NCBI RefSeq assembly: GCF_900141735.1
Contig: NZ_FQYO01000002.1
Location: 620,001-684,000 of the forward strand
Reading direction: 5' to 3'
Origin: Wenxinia saemankumensis
Lineage (GTDB): Bacteria > Pseudomonadota > Alphaproteobacteria > Rhodobacterales > Rhodobacteraceae
Length of the DNA stretch: 64,000 nt
The position numbers and the translations under genes were made by a program. The notes beneath the pieces were generated by a model that was not told the DNA's origin, ran no database searches, and was given only the letters and a program-made list of their open reading frames with translations. Every line of letters begins with the position of its first letter. The first letter of the stretch is position 1. Positions 42,707-51,243 of the stretch are shown one piece after another.

Positions 42707-43864
42707 TCAGATGGCGATGACGCGGGCGTCGATGGGGGTGTCGGACTGGAAGCGGGAGGGGATCTCGGTCGCCCCGTCCGTCGCGATCAGCGTGTTGATC
42801 GTGCGGTATCCGTCCCGGCCGGGGCGGTAGACGCCCGGCTCGGACGAGAAGACCATGCCGGACGCGGTGGGGGTGGCATCGCCGGGGGCGAGCCAGGGGG
42901 CCTCGTGCCCCTCCAGCCCCATTCCGTGCCCGATCCGGTGGCGGATGGCCTCGCCGAGACCCGCCGCGCGCAGCGCGTCCAGCGCGGCGCGGTTGACGGC
43001 GTCGCAGGGCAGGCGACGGTCCAGCGCCTCTCGCGCGGCTTCGTCGCAGGCCTCCATCGCCCGCATGATGCGGACCTGTTCCTCCGATGCCGCGCCCAGG
43101 GTCAAGGTCACGCCGCTCTCGGCATGGTAGCCGCCGAGAGAGGCGCCGATCCCGGCGATCAGCGTCTCGCCGGGCTGCGGCACGCGCGGCAGGACCGCGC
43201 CGTGGGGCAGGGCGGCGCGGGGCCCGGAATGGACGGAGGCGGTGATGCCCAGGGGCGTGCCGGCGAAGGCGTCCCGGTGCTTCGTCAGGAGAGCGCCCCG
43301 CGCATGGGCCATGGCGTCGGCCATCAGGTCCTGCTCGGTCCCGCCCTGCCGGACGATGTCCGCGCCCTCGGCGTGGAGGCGCCGCAGGAAGAGGTCGGCG
43401 AAGGACGCCGCCTCGCGGATCAGGGCCAGCTCCTCGGGGCGCTTGACCGCCCGCTCGCGCATCGCGTGGTCGGTGAGGTCGAGCGCGGCAGTCCGCTCCC
43501 GCGCCGCGTCCAGAAGCCGCGCCTCCAGCGCGTCGATCCCGATCCGGGCGGGGCCGATCTCGTCCAGCATCCACAGGATCGGCGGCACGTCGCCCGGAAA
43601 CTCGTCGTAGAGGCGCAGGTCCGCGATGCCGGTGCCTTCCGCGTTCTCGCGCTCCAGCCCCGGCATGAACAGCACCGGCTCGCCCGTCACGGGCAGCCAG
43701 ACGGCCATCGGGCGCTCGTTGGCCGAGAGGAACAGGCCGCTCGCGTAGGCGATGTTGGGGGCGCGCGTCAGCAGCAGCCCGTCCAGCCCCGCCGCCTCGG
43801 CCCGGGCCCGCAGGCGGTCCCGCGCTGCGGCGTGGAAAGACGCGGGCAGGGGGGCGAAGCTCAC
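42707..43864 (-). CDS. M24-fold hydrolase lacking the full metal site (ectoine-hydrolase-like?)
   Basis: A 385-residue pita-bread protein with a GTG start overlapping the upstream stop (GTGA). Compared with active M24 enzymes, the first metal aspartate is G238 (IAGIGASLGG), the second is E249 (HAESGVTLT) and the last glutamate is I356 (GYRTINT). H313 (GHGMGLEGHE) and E342 (SSEPGVY) remain. Loss of metal ligands is known in the ectoine hydrolase DoeA/EutD, which belongs to this fold. An aspartoacylase-type deacylase, DoeB-like, lies in the divergent operon, so opening of a cyclic amidine or amide is possible. Confidence 0.82.
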   Translation of the reverse strand: MSFAPLPASFHAAARDRLRARAEAAGLDGLLLTRAPNIAYASGLFLSANERPMAVWLPVTGEPVLFMPGLERENAEGTGIADLRLYDEFPGDVPPILWMLDEIGPARIGIDALEARLLDAARERTAALDLTDHAMRERAVKRPEELALIREAASFADLFLRRLHAEGADIVRQGGTEQDLMADAMAHARGALLTKHRDAFAGTPLGITASVHSGPRAALPHGAVLPRVPQPGETLIAGIGASLGGYHAESGVTLTLGAASEEQVRIMRAMEACDEAAREALDRRLPCDAVNRAALDALRAAGLGEAIRHRIGHGMGLEGHEAPWLAPGDATPTASGMVFSSEPGVYRPGRDGYRTINTLIATDGATEIPSRFQSDTPIDARVIAI

Positions 43865-44967
43865 AGGATGTCGCCGCGATAGGGGCCGAGAGTGGTCAGC
43901 TCGGCACCGATCCCGAGCTCGGTCCTGAGCCGCGCGAAATCCTCGAGCACCGAATCCGCGACGGGCACGCCGTTCTCGGACTTGGCCGCCTCGCGCCGGG
44001 CCTCCTGCTCGCCCGGCACCATGATCTCGGAGAAGCCGGGCCGCAGGGCCCGGCTCTTGGCCATGTCGACGAACTCGCCCATCCGGGCGGCGTAATCGGC
44101 CGGGTCCATGAACCACGCGATGTCGATGGCGGTGAACATGTGGCTCACGTCCATCTTCGCGGGATCGGCATAGGGAACCAGCCCGAAGCCGCCGCCCGAG
44201 AGCACGCCGGTCAGCGCCTCGGTCATGAAGGCGAGGCCGTAGCCCTTGTGCCCGCCGATCGCGAGAAGGGGCCCCTTCATCGCCGCCGCCGGATCGTCCG
44301 TCTCCTCGCCGTCGGGGGTCAGAGCCCAGTCGCGGGGCATCTTCTTCCCCTCCTTGAGGTACCAGTTCATCATCCCCTTGCCGGCGGTGGTCAGGGCGAT
44401 GTCGAGCACGGTGGGAAAGCCCTTGTCCGAGGGCGCGGCGATCGACCAGGGATTGGTCCCGGTGACCCCCTCGCGTCCGCCCCAGGGGGCCATCTCGGGC
44501 CCGGCATTGGTGAAGGCGATGCCGATGCAGCCCTGCTCCAGCGCCTGGCAGGCATGGACCGCGCTCGACCCGTAATGCGTCGAGTTCCGCACGACGACCG
44601 TGCCGATCCCGTTCTTCTTGGCCTTACTCACCGCCAGGCGCATGGCCTTGGCCGCCGCGACGGTGCCGATGCCGTTATGGGCGTCGACCAGCGCGAGGCT
44701 GGGCGCCTCCTTAACGACGGTCCAGTCCGCGCGGGGATCGACCTCGCCGTTGCCGATCCGCTCGGCGTAGCGGCGCAGGCGCATGACCCCCTGGCCCTGT
44801 CCGGGGTGGAAGCGCAGTTCGGAGAAGATCAGCGCCCCGGCGAAGATCGCGGCGTCCTCGGCCGTCAGGCCCAGCTTCTCGAACCCCTCGGTCACGAAGG
44901 CGCGCAGGCTCTCCTTCTCGACATTGGTCATCGCGGTGGCGCGGGCGGGTGTGGTCTCGGTGGTCAT
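43861..44967 (-). CDS. Ldh2/malate-L-lactate dehydrogenase family NAD(P) oxidoreductase
   Basis: A 368-residue protein of the AllD/YbiC/DpkA dehydrogenase family, which has its own non-Rossmann NAD-binding fold. Visible signatures are STHYGSSAVHACQAL, FTNAGPEMAPWGG, GTNPWSIAAPS, and GHKGYGLAFMTEALTGVLSGGG. Family reactions include oxidation of ureidoglycolate and other 2-hydroxy acids and reduction of cyclic imines such as piperideine-2-carboxylate. It overlaps both neighbours. Its company of allantoin-pathway-like proteins makes an AllD-like role conceivable. Confidence 0.9.
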   Translation of the reverse strand: MTTETTPARATAMTNVEKESLRAFVTEGFEKLGLTAEDAAIFAGALIFSELRFHPGQGQGVMRLRRYAERIGNGEVDPRADWTVVKEAPSLALVDAHNGIGTVAAAKAMRLAVSKAKKNGIGTVVVRNSTHYGSSAVHACQALEQGCIGIAFTNAGPEMAPWGGREGVTGTNPWSIAAPSDKGFPTVLDIALTTAGKGMMNWYLKEGKKMPRDWALTPDGEETDDPAAAMKGPLLAIGGHKGYGLAFMTEALTGVLSGGGFGLVPYADPAKMDVSHMFTAIDIAWFMDPADYAARMGEFVDMAKSRALRPGFSEIMVPGEQEARREAAKSENGVPVADSVLEDFARLRTELGIGAELTTLGPYRGDIL

Positions 44968-45842
44968 GCGCGCAACTCCAGGATGTCGGCGATATTGGTG
45001 CCGGGCGCGTCGAAGGCGCCGAGCGCCCCTCCCGGGGCGGTCATCACGATCGTCATGCCGGGGCCGTAGCCTGCGCGCGGCCCGTCGGTCTGGCCGACGA
45101 TGCCGATGGACATCGCGCCCCGCAGGTAGCCGTGATTGTAGCGGCTGTCGGTGTCCTGAATGGCGATCACGTCGCCGAGGCGCAGCCGGTCCAGCCCGTG
45201 GGCCGCCAGCTCCGCCCGGTCGGTCGATTGCATGTGCAGCGAGCCGCCCTCGGATGTCAGGCCCGCGCCCGCGCCGACCATGTGGGGCGGGACGGTTGCG
45301 ACGACGCCGATCCTCAGCACGCCGTCCTCGACCCGCTTGGGCAGCGCATCGAAGAGGGACGGGGAAAGCGACTTGATCGCGACGGCAGGATGATCGGGCA
45401 GGGCGAGGCCGACGCCCTCGGCCATGACCGTCACCGCGTCGTCGACGGCCATCGCCTCGCGTGTGGCCATGTCGAAATGCACGATCACCTGGTCGGAGAA
45501 GCGGCCGGACTTGCCGGTGACCGTTCCGGTCGCGCCCTTTGCCGCGCCGCTCGTCACCATCGCGCGGTTGCCCACGCAGGCAAAGACGTTGAGACCCCGG
45601 TTCTTGTTCGCGTCCGGATGGGCGATGCTGACCGCAGGGTGGACGCAATCGCCCGACCAGCCGAAGGCGCTGTCGCCGACGCTGACGTTGTAGACGATGC
45701 CGCCGAAGGTCGGCCACAGGAAGGCCTTCCCGTCCGCGTCCAGGCGGTACGGCTCGGCCGGCAGGCCCGAGAAGGCGGGATTGGCGACGCGGCCCTGGCA
45801 CGAGACGGCGACGATGTCGGCGGCGTTGGTGGCGACGCTCAT
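44964..45842 (-). CDS. DUF4438 family protein (second of a tandem pair)
   Basis: A 292-residue soluble protein. It is a paralogue of the gene just upstream: both carry a YNV-x-GD-x-AFGW-GD segment, a CVGN/CIGND segment before TSGAAKGA or TSGMAAGA, a DRLRLGD or DRMRLGDLIAI turn and a final GPG-x-TI/LTLI-T. I take it to be the DUF4438 family from these patterns. Function is unknown. Overlaps of ATGA on both sides place it firmly in the catabolic operon, where the pair may act as a heteromer. Confidence 0.78.
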   Translation of the reverse strand: MSVATNAADIVAVSCQGRVANPAFSGLPAEPYRLDADGKAFLWPTFGGIVYNVSVGDSAFGWSGDCVHPAVSIAHPDANKNRGLNVFACVGNRAMVTSGAAKGATGTVTGKSGRFSDQVIVHFDMATREAMAVDDAVTVMAEGVGLALPDHPAVAIKSLSPSLFDALPKRVEDGVLRIGVVATVPPHMVGAGAGLTSEGGSLHMQSTDRAELAAHGLDRLRLGDVIAIQDTDSRYNHGYLRGAMSIGIVGQTDGPRAGYGPGMTIVMTAPGGALGAFDAPGTNIADILELRA

Positions 45843-46708
45843 TGGGCGGCTCCGAGGTTCAGAAGGTCCGAGAGGTTGGCGGCGGGGTCGATCGTGAAGT
45901 CGATCTCTCCCTGCCGCGCGGTGATGAGGGTCAGGATCCCGGGCCCGTGCCCGGTCATGATCGAATCGCCGTGGATGCAGAGCGCGATGCTGACCGCGCC
46001 CTCGCGGTAGGACCGGCCGAAATGGTGGTCGGCATGGCGGATCGCGATCAGGTCGCCGAGGCGCATCCGGTCGATGCCGAGATCGGCCATCAGCGGGCGG
46101 TCGCCGCTCATCAGGTCCTGGTCGACATATTCGGCGTTCAGCTCGGCCCCGGAGCCCATGATGCGGATCGGCAGTTCCATCGCGACCCGCACCTGCAGCC
46201 GGCCGTCCTCGACGCGCAGCCCCATCGCCTCGAAGAGGCGGGGCGACATCTTCTTCATCTCGATGCCCGGAAGATCGGCGAAGGCGAGGCCGCGCCCCTC
46301 GGTCAGCACCTGGATGCGGTCGCCGGGGGCGATGAGGCGGTGCGTCTCGTCGTCGAACTGGCAGAGGATGCGGGCATGTTCGCCGATCACCACCCCCCGC
46401 GCCCCCGCCGCCATGCCGGAGGTCACGACGCAGTCGTTGCCGATGCAGGTCAGGTAATGCAGCGCGTGGTGGCGCCCGCCATCCGCGTCGTCGTCGATGG
46501 AAACGCCCGGCTCGACATGGTCGCCCGCCCAGCCGAAGGCGCGGTCGCCGCAGCGCACGTTGTAGGTGACGCCGAACATGCCCGGCAGCACCGCCGCCCG
46601 CCCGTTCGGATGGGGGATGTACTGGCCGGGTCGGACCGACGGCGTGGTCACCGAGCCCGCCACGGCCATCCGCACGAGGCTGCTCCTGTTCGTTGCTGGT
46701 TCTGCCAT
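45839..46708 (-). CDS. DUF4438 family protein (first of a tandem pair)
   Basis: A 289-residue soluble protein, first gene of the leftward operon. ATG 46706-46708 has GGAGGGA about ten bases upstream; the longer frame to 46834 would cross the operator. Conserved elements shared with its downstream paralogue are YNVRCGDRAFGWAGD near residue 50, CIGND, TSGMAAGARGVV and a late GHGPGILTLIT. Several histidines and acidic residues recur, so metal binding is possible but unproven. No activity can be assigned. Confidence 0.78.
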   Translation of the reverse strand: MAEPATNRSSLVRMAVAGSVTTPSVRPGQYIPHPNGRAAVLPGMFGVTYNVRCGDRAFGWAGDHVEPGVSIDDDADGGRHHALHYLTCIGNDCVVTSGMAAGARGVVIGEHARILCQFDDETHRLIAPGDRIQVLTEGRGLAFADLPGIEMKKMSPRLFEAMGLRVEDGRLQVRVAMELPIRIMGSGAELNAEYVDQDLMSGDRPLMADLGIDRMRLGDLIAIRHADHHFGRSYREGAVSIALCIHGDSIMTGHGPGILTLITARQGEIDFTIDPAANLSDLLNLGAAQ

Positions 46709-46783
46709 GATCGGGCGGTCCCTCCGGCGCCGGTTTCGCCCGGCTTTGCGGTTGACAAGCTTCCGGGACATTGCAACCAGTAG

Positions 46784-46795
46784 ATTGTCGACATT
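46784..46795. promoter_or_regulatory. Predicted GntR operator, site 3 (ATTGTCGACATT)
   Basis: ATTGTCGACATT lies in the 185-base gap between the two divergent catabolic operons, 76 bases from the leftward start and 99 bases from the rightward start. It contains the same TGTCGACA core as the sites beside gntR and the second importer. A consensus -35 hexamer TTGACA stands at 46752-46757, but I could not place a good -10 at normal spacing. Its position suits simultaneous control of both operons. Confidence 0.6.
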
Positions 46796-46893
46796 CTGCG
46801 AGGAATGGGAACCACGCCCGGTCCGGCCTGTCAAGCGCCGCCGCCGGACGCCCCCCGCAGGACCGGCACGGGAACGAAGACAGGAGCCGCCCC

Positions 46894-48423
46894 ATGAGCC
46901 TCGACCGGATGCTGACCCTCGCGGGCCAGGTGAACGACCTGCTGAACGCCAGCTCGGTGCTGTCCTGGGACGCGCGTACGATGATGCCCCATGGCGGCAG
47001 CGCGACGCGGGCCAAGCAGATGGCGACCCTGACCGTCGCGGCCCGCGACCTGCTCTGCTCGGACGAGATGAAGCGCGCGCTGGACGGCGCCGCGGGCGAG
47101 GTGCAGGGCCGCGCGGACGACGACCCCGAGGCGCGGATGGTGTCGCAGGTGCGCGAGGCCATCGACTACCACGAGCGCATCCCGTCCGAGCTGCTGCGCC
47201 GCAAGACCGAGCTCAGCGGCATCGGCCACGACAGCTGGGCCGAGGCGCGGGAGAAGGCCGATTTCTCGATCTTCGCCCCCGCGCTCAAGGACATCGTCGC
47301 CGTCAGCCGCGAGATGGCCGAGGCGATCGGTTACGAGGATCACCCCTACGACGCGCTGATGTACCGGTTCGAGCCGGGCACCACGACGAAGGAGCTGATC
47401 CCGCTCTTCGCGCGCCTGCGCGAGGGGATGCAGCCGCTGGTCGACAGGATCGCGCAGGCCGAGCAGCCACGCGCGGACTTCATAACGCGCGAATACCCGG
47501 CCGACACCCAGATGGCCTTTGCCCTGAAGATGGCCGAGCGGGTGGGCTACGACCTGCATCGGGGCCGGCTCGACACCACGGTGCACCCGTTCGAGATCAG
47601 CTTCACCCGCAACGACGTGCGCATCACGACGCGGGTCAATCCGCGCTACATGCCGATGTCGCTGTTCGGCGCGCTGCACGAGGCGGGGCACGCGATGTAC
47701 GAGCAGGGGGCCGACCCGGCCTATGTCCGCACCCCGCTCGCAACCGATCTCGTCGGGCTCTACGCCGTGTCGGGCGTCAGTTTCGGCGCGCATGAGAGCC
47801 AGTCGCGCCTGTGGGAGAACCACGTCGGCCGGTCGCGCGCCTTCTGGCGCAACCATTTCGGCGACCTGCAGGCCGCCTATCCCGGCACGCTCGACGACGT
47901 GGACGCCGAGGAATTCTACCGCGCGATCAACCGTTCGCGCCCCTCGCTGATCCGCGTCGAATCGGACGAGCTGACCTACGACTTCCACATCATGCTGCGG
48001 GTCGAGATCGAGCGTCGGATGATCGACGGATCGCTGGACGTGGACGACCTGCCGGAGGCCTGGAACGCCGAGATGAAGCGCAGCCTCGGCATCGACGTAC
48101 CGGACGACGCGCAGGGCGTGCTGCAGGACGTGCACTGGTCCTCCGGCCAGATCGGCACCTTCTGCAACTACACGATCGGCAACGTCATGGCCGCGCAGCT
48201 GTTCGAGACCGCGACCTCCGAGCAGCCCGGCATCCGCGACGCGCTGGAGGCGGCCGATTACGGGCCGCTCAAGGACTGGCTGGACGAGCATGTCTGCCGC
48301 CACGGCCGCCGCTTCACCCGCGACGAACTGCTGGAGCGGGCGACGGGCCGCGCGCTCGATCCCGAGCCGTATCTGCGGCACCTGAACGCCAAGTATTCCG
48401 AGATCTACGGGCTCGCGGCCTGA
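46894..48423 (+). CDS. M32 family carboxypeptidase (carboxypeptidase Taq)
   Basis: A 509-residue, largely helical zinc carboxypeptidase. The start has GGAG at 8 bases and the frame before it is non-coding DNA containing the operator. HEAGH (H262-H266) is the zinc motif, with SVLSWDARTMMP near the N-terminus and GVSFGAHESQSRLWENHVGRS downstream, both typical of M32. It removes C-terminal residues from peptides in the cytoplasm. As first gene of the rightward operon beside a peptide-type importer, it may process the imported compound. Confidence 0.95.
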   Translation: MSLDRMLTLAGQVNDLLNASSVLSWDARTMMPHGGSATRAKQMATLTVAARDLLCSDEMKRALDGAAGEVQGRADDDPEARMVSQVREAIDYHERIPSELLRRKTELSGIGHDSWAEAREKADFSIFAPALKDIVAVSREMAEAIGYEDHPYDALMYRFEPGTTTKELIPLFARLREGMQPLVDRIAQAEQPRADFITREYPADTQMAFALKMAERVGYDLHRGRLDTTVHPFEISFTRNDVRITTRVNPRYMPMSLFGALHEAGHAMYEQGADPAYVRTPLATDLVGLYAVSGVSFGAHESQSRLWENHVGRSRAFWRNHFGDLQAAYPGTLDDVDAEEFYRAINRSRPSLIRVESDELTYDFHIMLRVEIERRMIDGSLDVDDLPEAWNAEMKRSLGIDVPDDAQGVLQDVHWSSGQIGTFCNYTIGNVMAAQLFETATSEQPGIRDALEAADYGPLKDWLDEHVCRHGRRFTRDELLERATGRALDPEPYLRHLNAKYSEIYGLAA

Positions 48424-48445
48424 CCCCGCGGGAGGAGGACAAGAC

Positions 48446-49666
48446 ATGAGCAACACCAACCGCCTCGCCTCGCGCGTGAAGCTGTCGGAAGAGCATCTGA
48501 TCACGCGGATGCTGAACATCGCCGACGGCCTCGACGACGTCATCAAGCTCGGCCGCGGCGATCCCGACCTCGACACGCCCGAACATATCGTCAGGGCCGG
48601 GCAGGAGGCGCTGGGCAGCGGCGCGACCCACTACACGCACCCCGCCGGTATCCTGCCGCTGCGCGAGGCGATCGCGGCGCAGATCAAGGCGCATGGCGGG
48701 GCGGACTATGCCCCCGACGAGATCCTCGTCACGCCGGGCGGCCAGCACGGCATGTTCGTCATCGCGCTGACGCTGCTGAACCCCGGCGACGAGATCATCG
48801 TGCCGTGCCCTGGCTACAATCCCTACCAGCAGGCCGCCGAACTCGCCGACGCCACAGTCGTCAAGGTGCCGATGGGGATGGAGACGAACTTCACCCTGAC
48901 GGCCGAGATGATCCGTCCGCACATCACCGGGAAGTCGAAGATCCTCGTCCTCATCAACCCGAACAACCCCACCGGCACCGTCACGCCGCCCGACGAGGTG
49001 GCGAAGATCGCCGAGCTGGCGGCGGAGCACGACCTGATCGTCATCTCGGACGAGATTTATTCGCGCCTCACCTTCGGCAACAACCGCGTGCAATCGGTCG
49101 CCGCCCTGCCGGGGATGCGCGAGCGCACCATCACGCTCAGCGGCTTCTCCAAGGCCTACGCGATGACCGGCTGGCGGGTCGGCTACCTGGCGGGTCCGAA
49201 GGATCTCATCACCCCCATGACCGAGATCAACCACGCCTTCGCGATCTCCGTCGCGGGCGTCAGCCAGCACGCGGCGCTGGCCGCCGCGACCGGCCCGCAG
49301 GACTGCGTCGACGAGATGCGGGCCGAGTACGACGCCCGGCGGCGCGCCATGCTCAAGGGTCTAGACGCGATGGGCATGGCGTATGCCGAGCCGCAGGGCG
49401 GGTTCTACGTCTATGGCGACGTCGCCTCGCTGAGCCTCGGGATCGGGGCCGGCGCCTTCTGCGAACGGCTTTTGGCCGACGGCCGGGTGATGATGTATCC
49501 CGGCACGATCTACGGCGACCACACGGATGATTTCGTCCGCATGTCGATGACCCAGCCGGTTCCCCGCATCGAGGAGGCGATGGCGCGGATGCGATCCGTC
49601 GTCGAGGCCATCCGCGCCGAATCCGGGGCCGAATCCGGGGCCGAAGCGACCGCCCCCGCCCACTGA
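48446..49666 (+). CDS. Class I/II aminotransferase (paralogue)
   Basis: A 406-residue PLP aminotransferase. HYTHPAGILPLREAI, NPNNPTGTV, SDEIYSRL and K236 in SGFSKAYAMTGWRVGYLAG define the family. The whole N-terminal 60 residues align with the aminotransferase of the leftward operon, including LGRGDPD and TPEHIV versus TPQHIV. The C-terminus ends in a small ESGA-ESGA duplication. GGAGG precedes the start. The substrate is not known. Confidence 0.92.
   Translation: MSNTNRLASRVKLSEEHLITRMLNIADGLDDVIKLGRGDPDLDTPEHIVRAGQEALGSGATHYTHPAGILPLREAIAAQIKAHGGADYAPDEILVTPGGQHGMFVIALTLLNPGDEIIVPCPGYNPYQQAAELADATVVKVPMGMETNFTLTAEMIRPHITGKSKILVLINPNNPTGTVTPPDEVAKIAELAAEHDLIVISDEIYSRLTFGNNRVQSVAALPGMRERTITLSGFSKAYAMTGWRVGYLAGPKDLITPMTEINHAFAISVAGVSQHAALAAATGPQDCVDEMRAEYDARRRAMLKGLDAMGMAYAEPQGGFYVYGDVASLSLGIGAGAFCERLLADGRVMMYPGTIYGDHTDDFVRMSMTQPVPRIEEAMARMRSVVEAIRAESGAESGAEATAPAH
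49621..49644 (+). repeat. Two 12-base tandem repeats at the aminotransferase 3' end
   Basis: ATCCGGGGCCGA occurs twice in perfect tandem (49621-49632, 49633-49644), encoding the ESGA-ESGA duplication near the C-terminus. Probably recent slippage; copy number may vary between strains. Confidence 0.8.
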
Positions 49667-49689
49667 CATCCGACCAGAGGACCAAACCG

Positions 49690-50175
49690 ATGAGAAGCGA
49701 CAATCCCAACGTGCAGGGTATCAAGCACATGGCCTTCGCCGTCCGCGACGCCGAGGCCGCGCTGGAGGCCTATTCCAAGTACCTGCATGTCCCCGCCGAT
49801 ACCGAGATCACCCATTTCCCCAAATCGGGGAACAAGGTCGCGCTCTTCTACCTCGGCGGGATCGAGTACCAGCTTTGCCAGTCCACGGCCGAGGGCGGGC
49901 GCTTCGACGCCTGGATCAAGGAGCGGGGCGCCGAGGGGCTGCACCACATCTGCTATGCGGTCGACGACATCGACGCGGCGCTGGCCCACGCCCAGGCGCA
50001 GGGCGCGTCGCTGCGGGAGTGCAAGGCCTGCAAGAAGACCGGCAGCCACGCCCATCCCGAGGGCTGGGTCGCCTTCCTCGACAACGACGCGGGCGGGATC
50101 GAGATCGAGTTCATGCAGGTCTACACCCCCGAGCAGCTCAAGGCCTGGGAAGAGGGCGGGGCGGAAGCGGTATGA
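49690..50175 (+). CDS. VOC-superfamily protein (glyoxalase / methylmalonyl-CoA epimerase-like)
   Basis: A 161-residue protein with two beta-alpha-beta-beta-beta modules. The usual metal positions are occupied: H13 in IKHMAF, a glutamate in GIEYQL, a histidine in GLHHICYAV and the glutamate of GIEIEFMQ. VOC enzymes isomerise, epimerise or cleave small acids and CoA esters; the second module resembles methylmalonyl-CoA epimerase. Its stop overlaps the deacylase start by ATGA. Role in this operon unknown. Confidence 0.85.
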   Translation: MRSDNPNVQGIKHMAFAVRDAEAALEAYSKYLHVPADTEITHFPKSGNKVALFYLGGIEYQLCQSTAEGGRFDAWIKERGAEGLHHICYAVDDIDAALAHAQAQGASLRECKACKKTGSHAHPEGWVAFLDNDAGGIEIEFMQVYTPEQLKAWEEGGAEAV

Positions 50176-51170
50176 GCACGGGACAGAACGAGAGCCTGAC
50201 CGTCGGCACCGCGACGGCCGTCCCCGGCGAGGTCGCGCGTGGCCATATAGAGGTCGGCACGCTGGCGGGCGGGATCGAGGTGAAGATCCCCGTCATCGTC
50301 ATCAACGGGGCCGGGCCTGGACGGACCTTCTGGGTCAACGGCGCGATCCACGGCGACGAGCCCGAGGGGCCGCGCGCCTGCCATCTCGCGCAGGAGCGGA
50401 TCGACGCGGCCGAGCTGCAGGGCGCGGTTGTGCTGGTGCCCGTGGTGAACCCCATGGCCTTCTCGGCGATGGAGCGGGGCAATCCGCTCGACACCTTCAC
50501 CTACGACATGAACCGCTGCTACCCCGGCAAGCCGGACGGCTACTACACCGACCGCGTGGCGCACGCCCACTGGACCGCGATGAAGGACGTCGCGGATCTG
50601 GAGATCTCGATCCATTCGGGCGGCGCGCATTCCTTCCTCGACAAGGCGATCTTCTGCGACGAGCGCCCCGAGAGCGTCGAGCTCGCCAAGGCGATGGGAG
50701 AGGGGTGGGGCTGCATCATGTCCAACTTCTCGACCACCGGCAGCCCGATGGCGATGCTGAACCAGACCGGCGGCACCGCGATCACGGTCGAGCTGGGCGG
50801 CCGCTCGGCCACCTCGCCCGAGAGGTTCCGCTGGGTGGCGGACGAGCTGGCCAAGTCCATCGTCAACATCTGCCGTCACTACGGGATGCTGGAGGGCGAG
50901 GCGGTCTATCCCGATCCCTGCTGGAAGGGATCGCAGCAGGCGCTGCTCGCCCCCGCCTCGGGCATCTTCCTGCCGGCCGAGGGGATCGACTTCCTCACCA
51001 TGATGAAGAAGGGCGATCCCATCGCCCGGATCGTCGACGTCTGGGGCGACGAGGTCGGCACGCTGGAGGCGCCGGCCGACGGCATGTTCTTCGGCCTGCG
51101 CGCGCTCGCCAACGTGCAGGAGGGCGACTGGTGCTGCTTCTTCAACAAGGTGGAGGGCCGCCGTGACTGA
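50172..51170 (+). CDS. Succinylglutamate desuccinylase/aspartoacylase-family deacylase (DoeB-like)
   Basis: A 332-residue zinc deacylase. Metal ligands H60 and E63 (GAIHGDEPEGP) and H148 (EISIHSGG) are present, as is the catalytic glutamate E207 in TVELGG. A C-terminal beta domain of about 90 residues (from LLAPASGIFLPAEG) matches the DoeB/EutE type, which deacetylates N-acetyl-diaminobutyrate in ectoine breakdown. No other ectoine gene is present except the M24-fold protein in the divergent operon. It more likely removes an acyl group from an amino acid derived from the imported compound. Confidence 0.86.
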   Translation: MSTGQNESLTVGTATAVPGEVARGHIEVGTLAGGIEVKIPVIVINGAGPGRTFWVNGAIHGDEPEGPRACHLAQERIDAAELQGAVVLVPVVNPMAFSAMERGNPLDTFTYDMNRCYPGKPDGYYTDRVAHAHWTAMKDVADLEISIHSGGAHSFLDKAIFCDERPESVELAKAMGEGWGCIMSNFSTTGSPMAMLNQTGGTAITVELGGRSATSPERFRWVADELAKSIVNICRHYGMLEGEAVYPDPCWKGSQQALLAPASGIFLPAEGIDFLTMMKKGDPIARIVDVWGDEVGTLEAPADGMFFGLRALANVQEGDWCCFFNKVEGRRD

Positions 51171-51222
51171 CCGCGTGACTGAACGGGTGACGCGGCGCAG
51201 GACCAGGCGCCTGACCGGGCGG
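51163..51222 (+). repeat. Degenerate 12-base tandem repeat (five units)
   Basis: The first two units (GTGACTGACCGC, GTGACTGAACGG) differ at two positions; later units diverge but keep the pattern xTG/xGG-ACn-nnn-CGn. In the GTG frame each unit encodes x-Thr-x-Arg. The repeat spans the deacylase stop codon. Confidence 0.6.
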
Positions 51223-51243
51223 GCCCCCGCGGGAGCGGCATGA
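51163..51243 (+). CDS. Possible 26-residue Arg/Thr-rich linker ORF
   Basis: A small GTG-initiated frame that starts inside the end of the deacylase gene (8-base overlap) and ends with a stop overlapping the next ATG (ATGA). It therefore fills an otherwise untranslated 69-base gap in an operon where neighbours overlap. The peptide is five four-residue units, VTDR, VTER, VTRR, RTRR, LTGR, then APAGAA. The unit is encoded by a degenerate 12-base repeat. It could be a coupling leader or a chance product of repeat expansion. Confidence 0.3.
   Translation: MTDRVTERVTRRRTRRLTGRAPAGAA

Noticed and set aside
46752-46757. TTGACA as the -35 of the rightward catabolic operon
   Set aside because: No acceptable -10 occurs 16-19 bases downstream, so I kept the operator but did not call a promoter.
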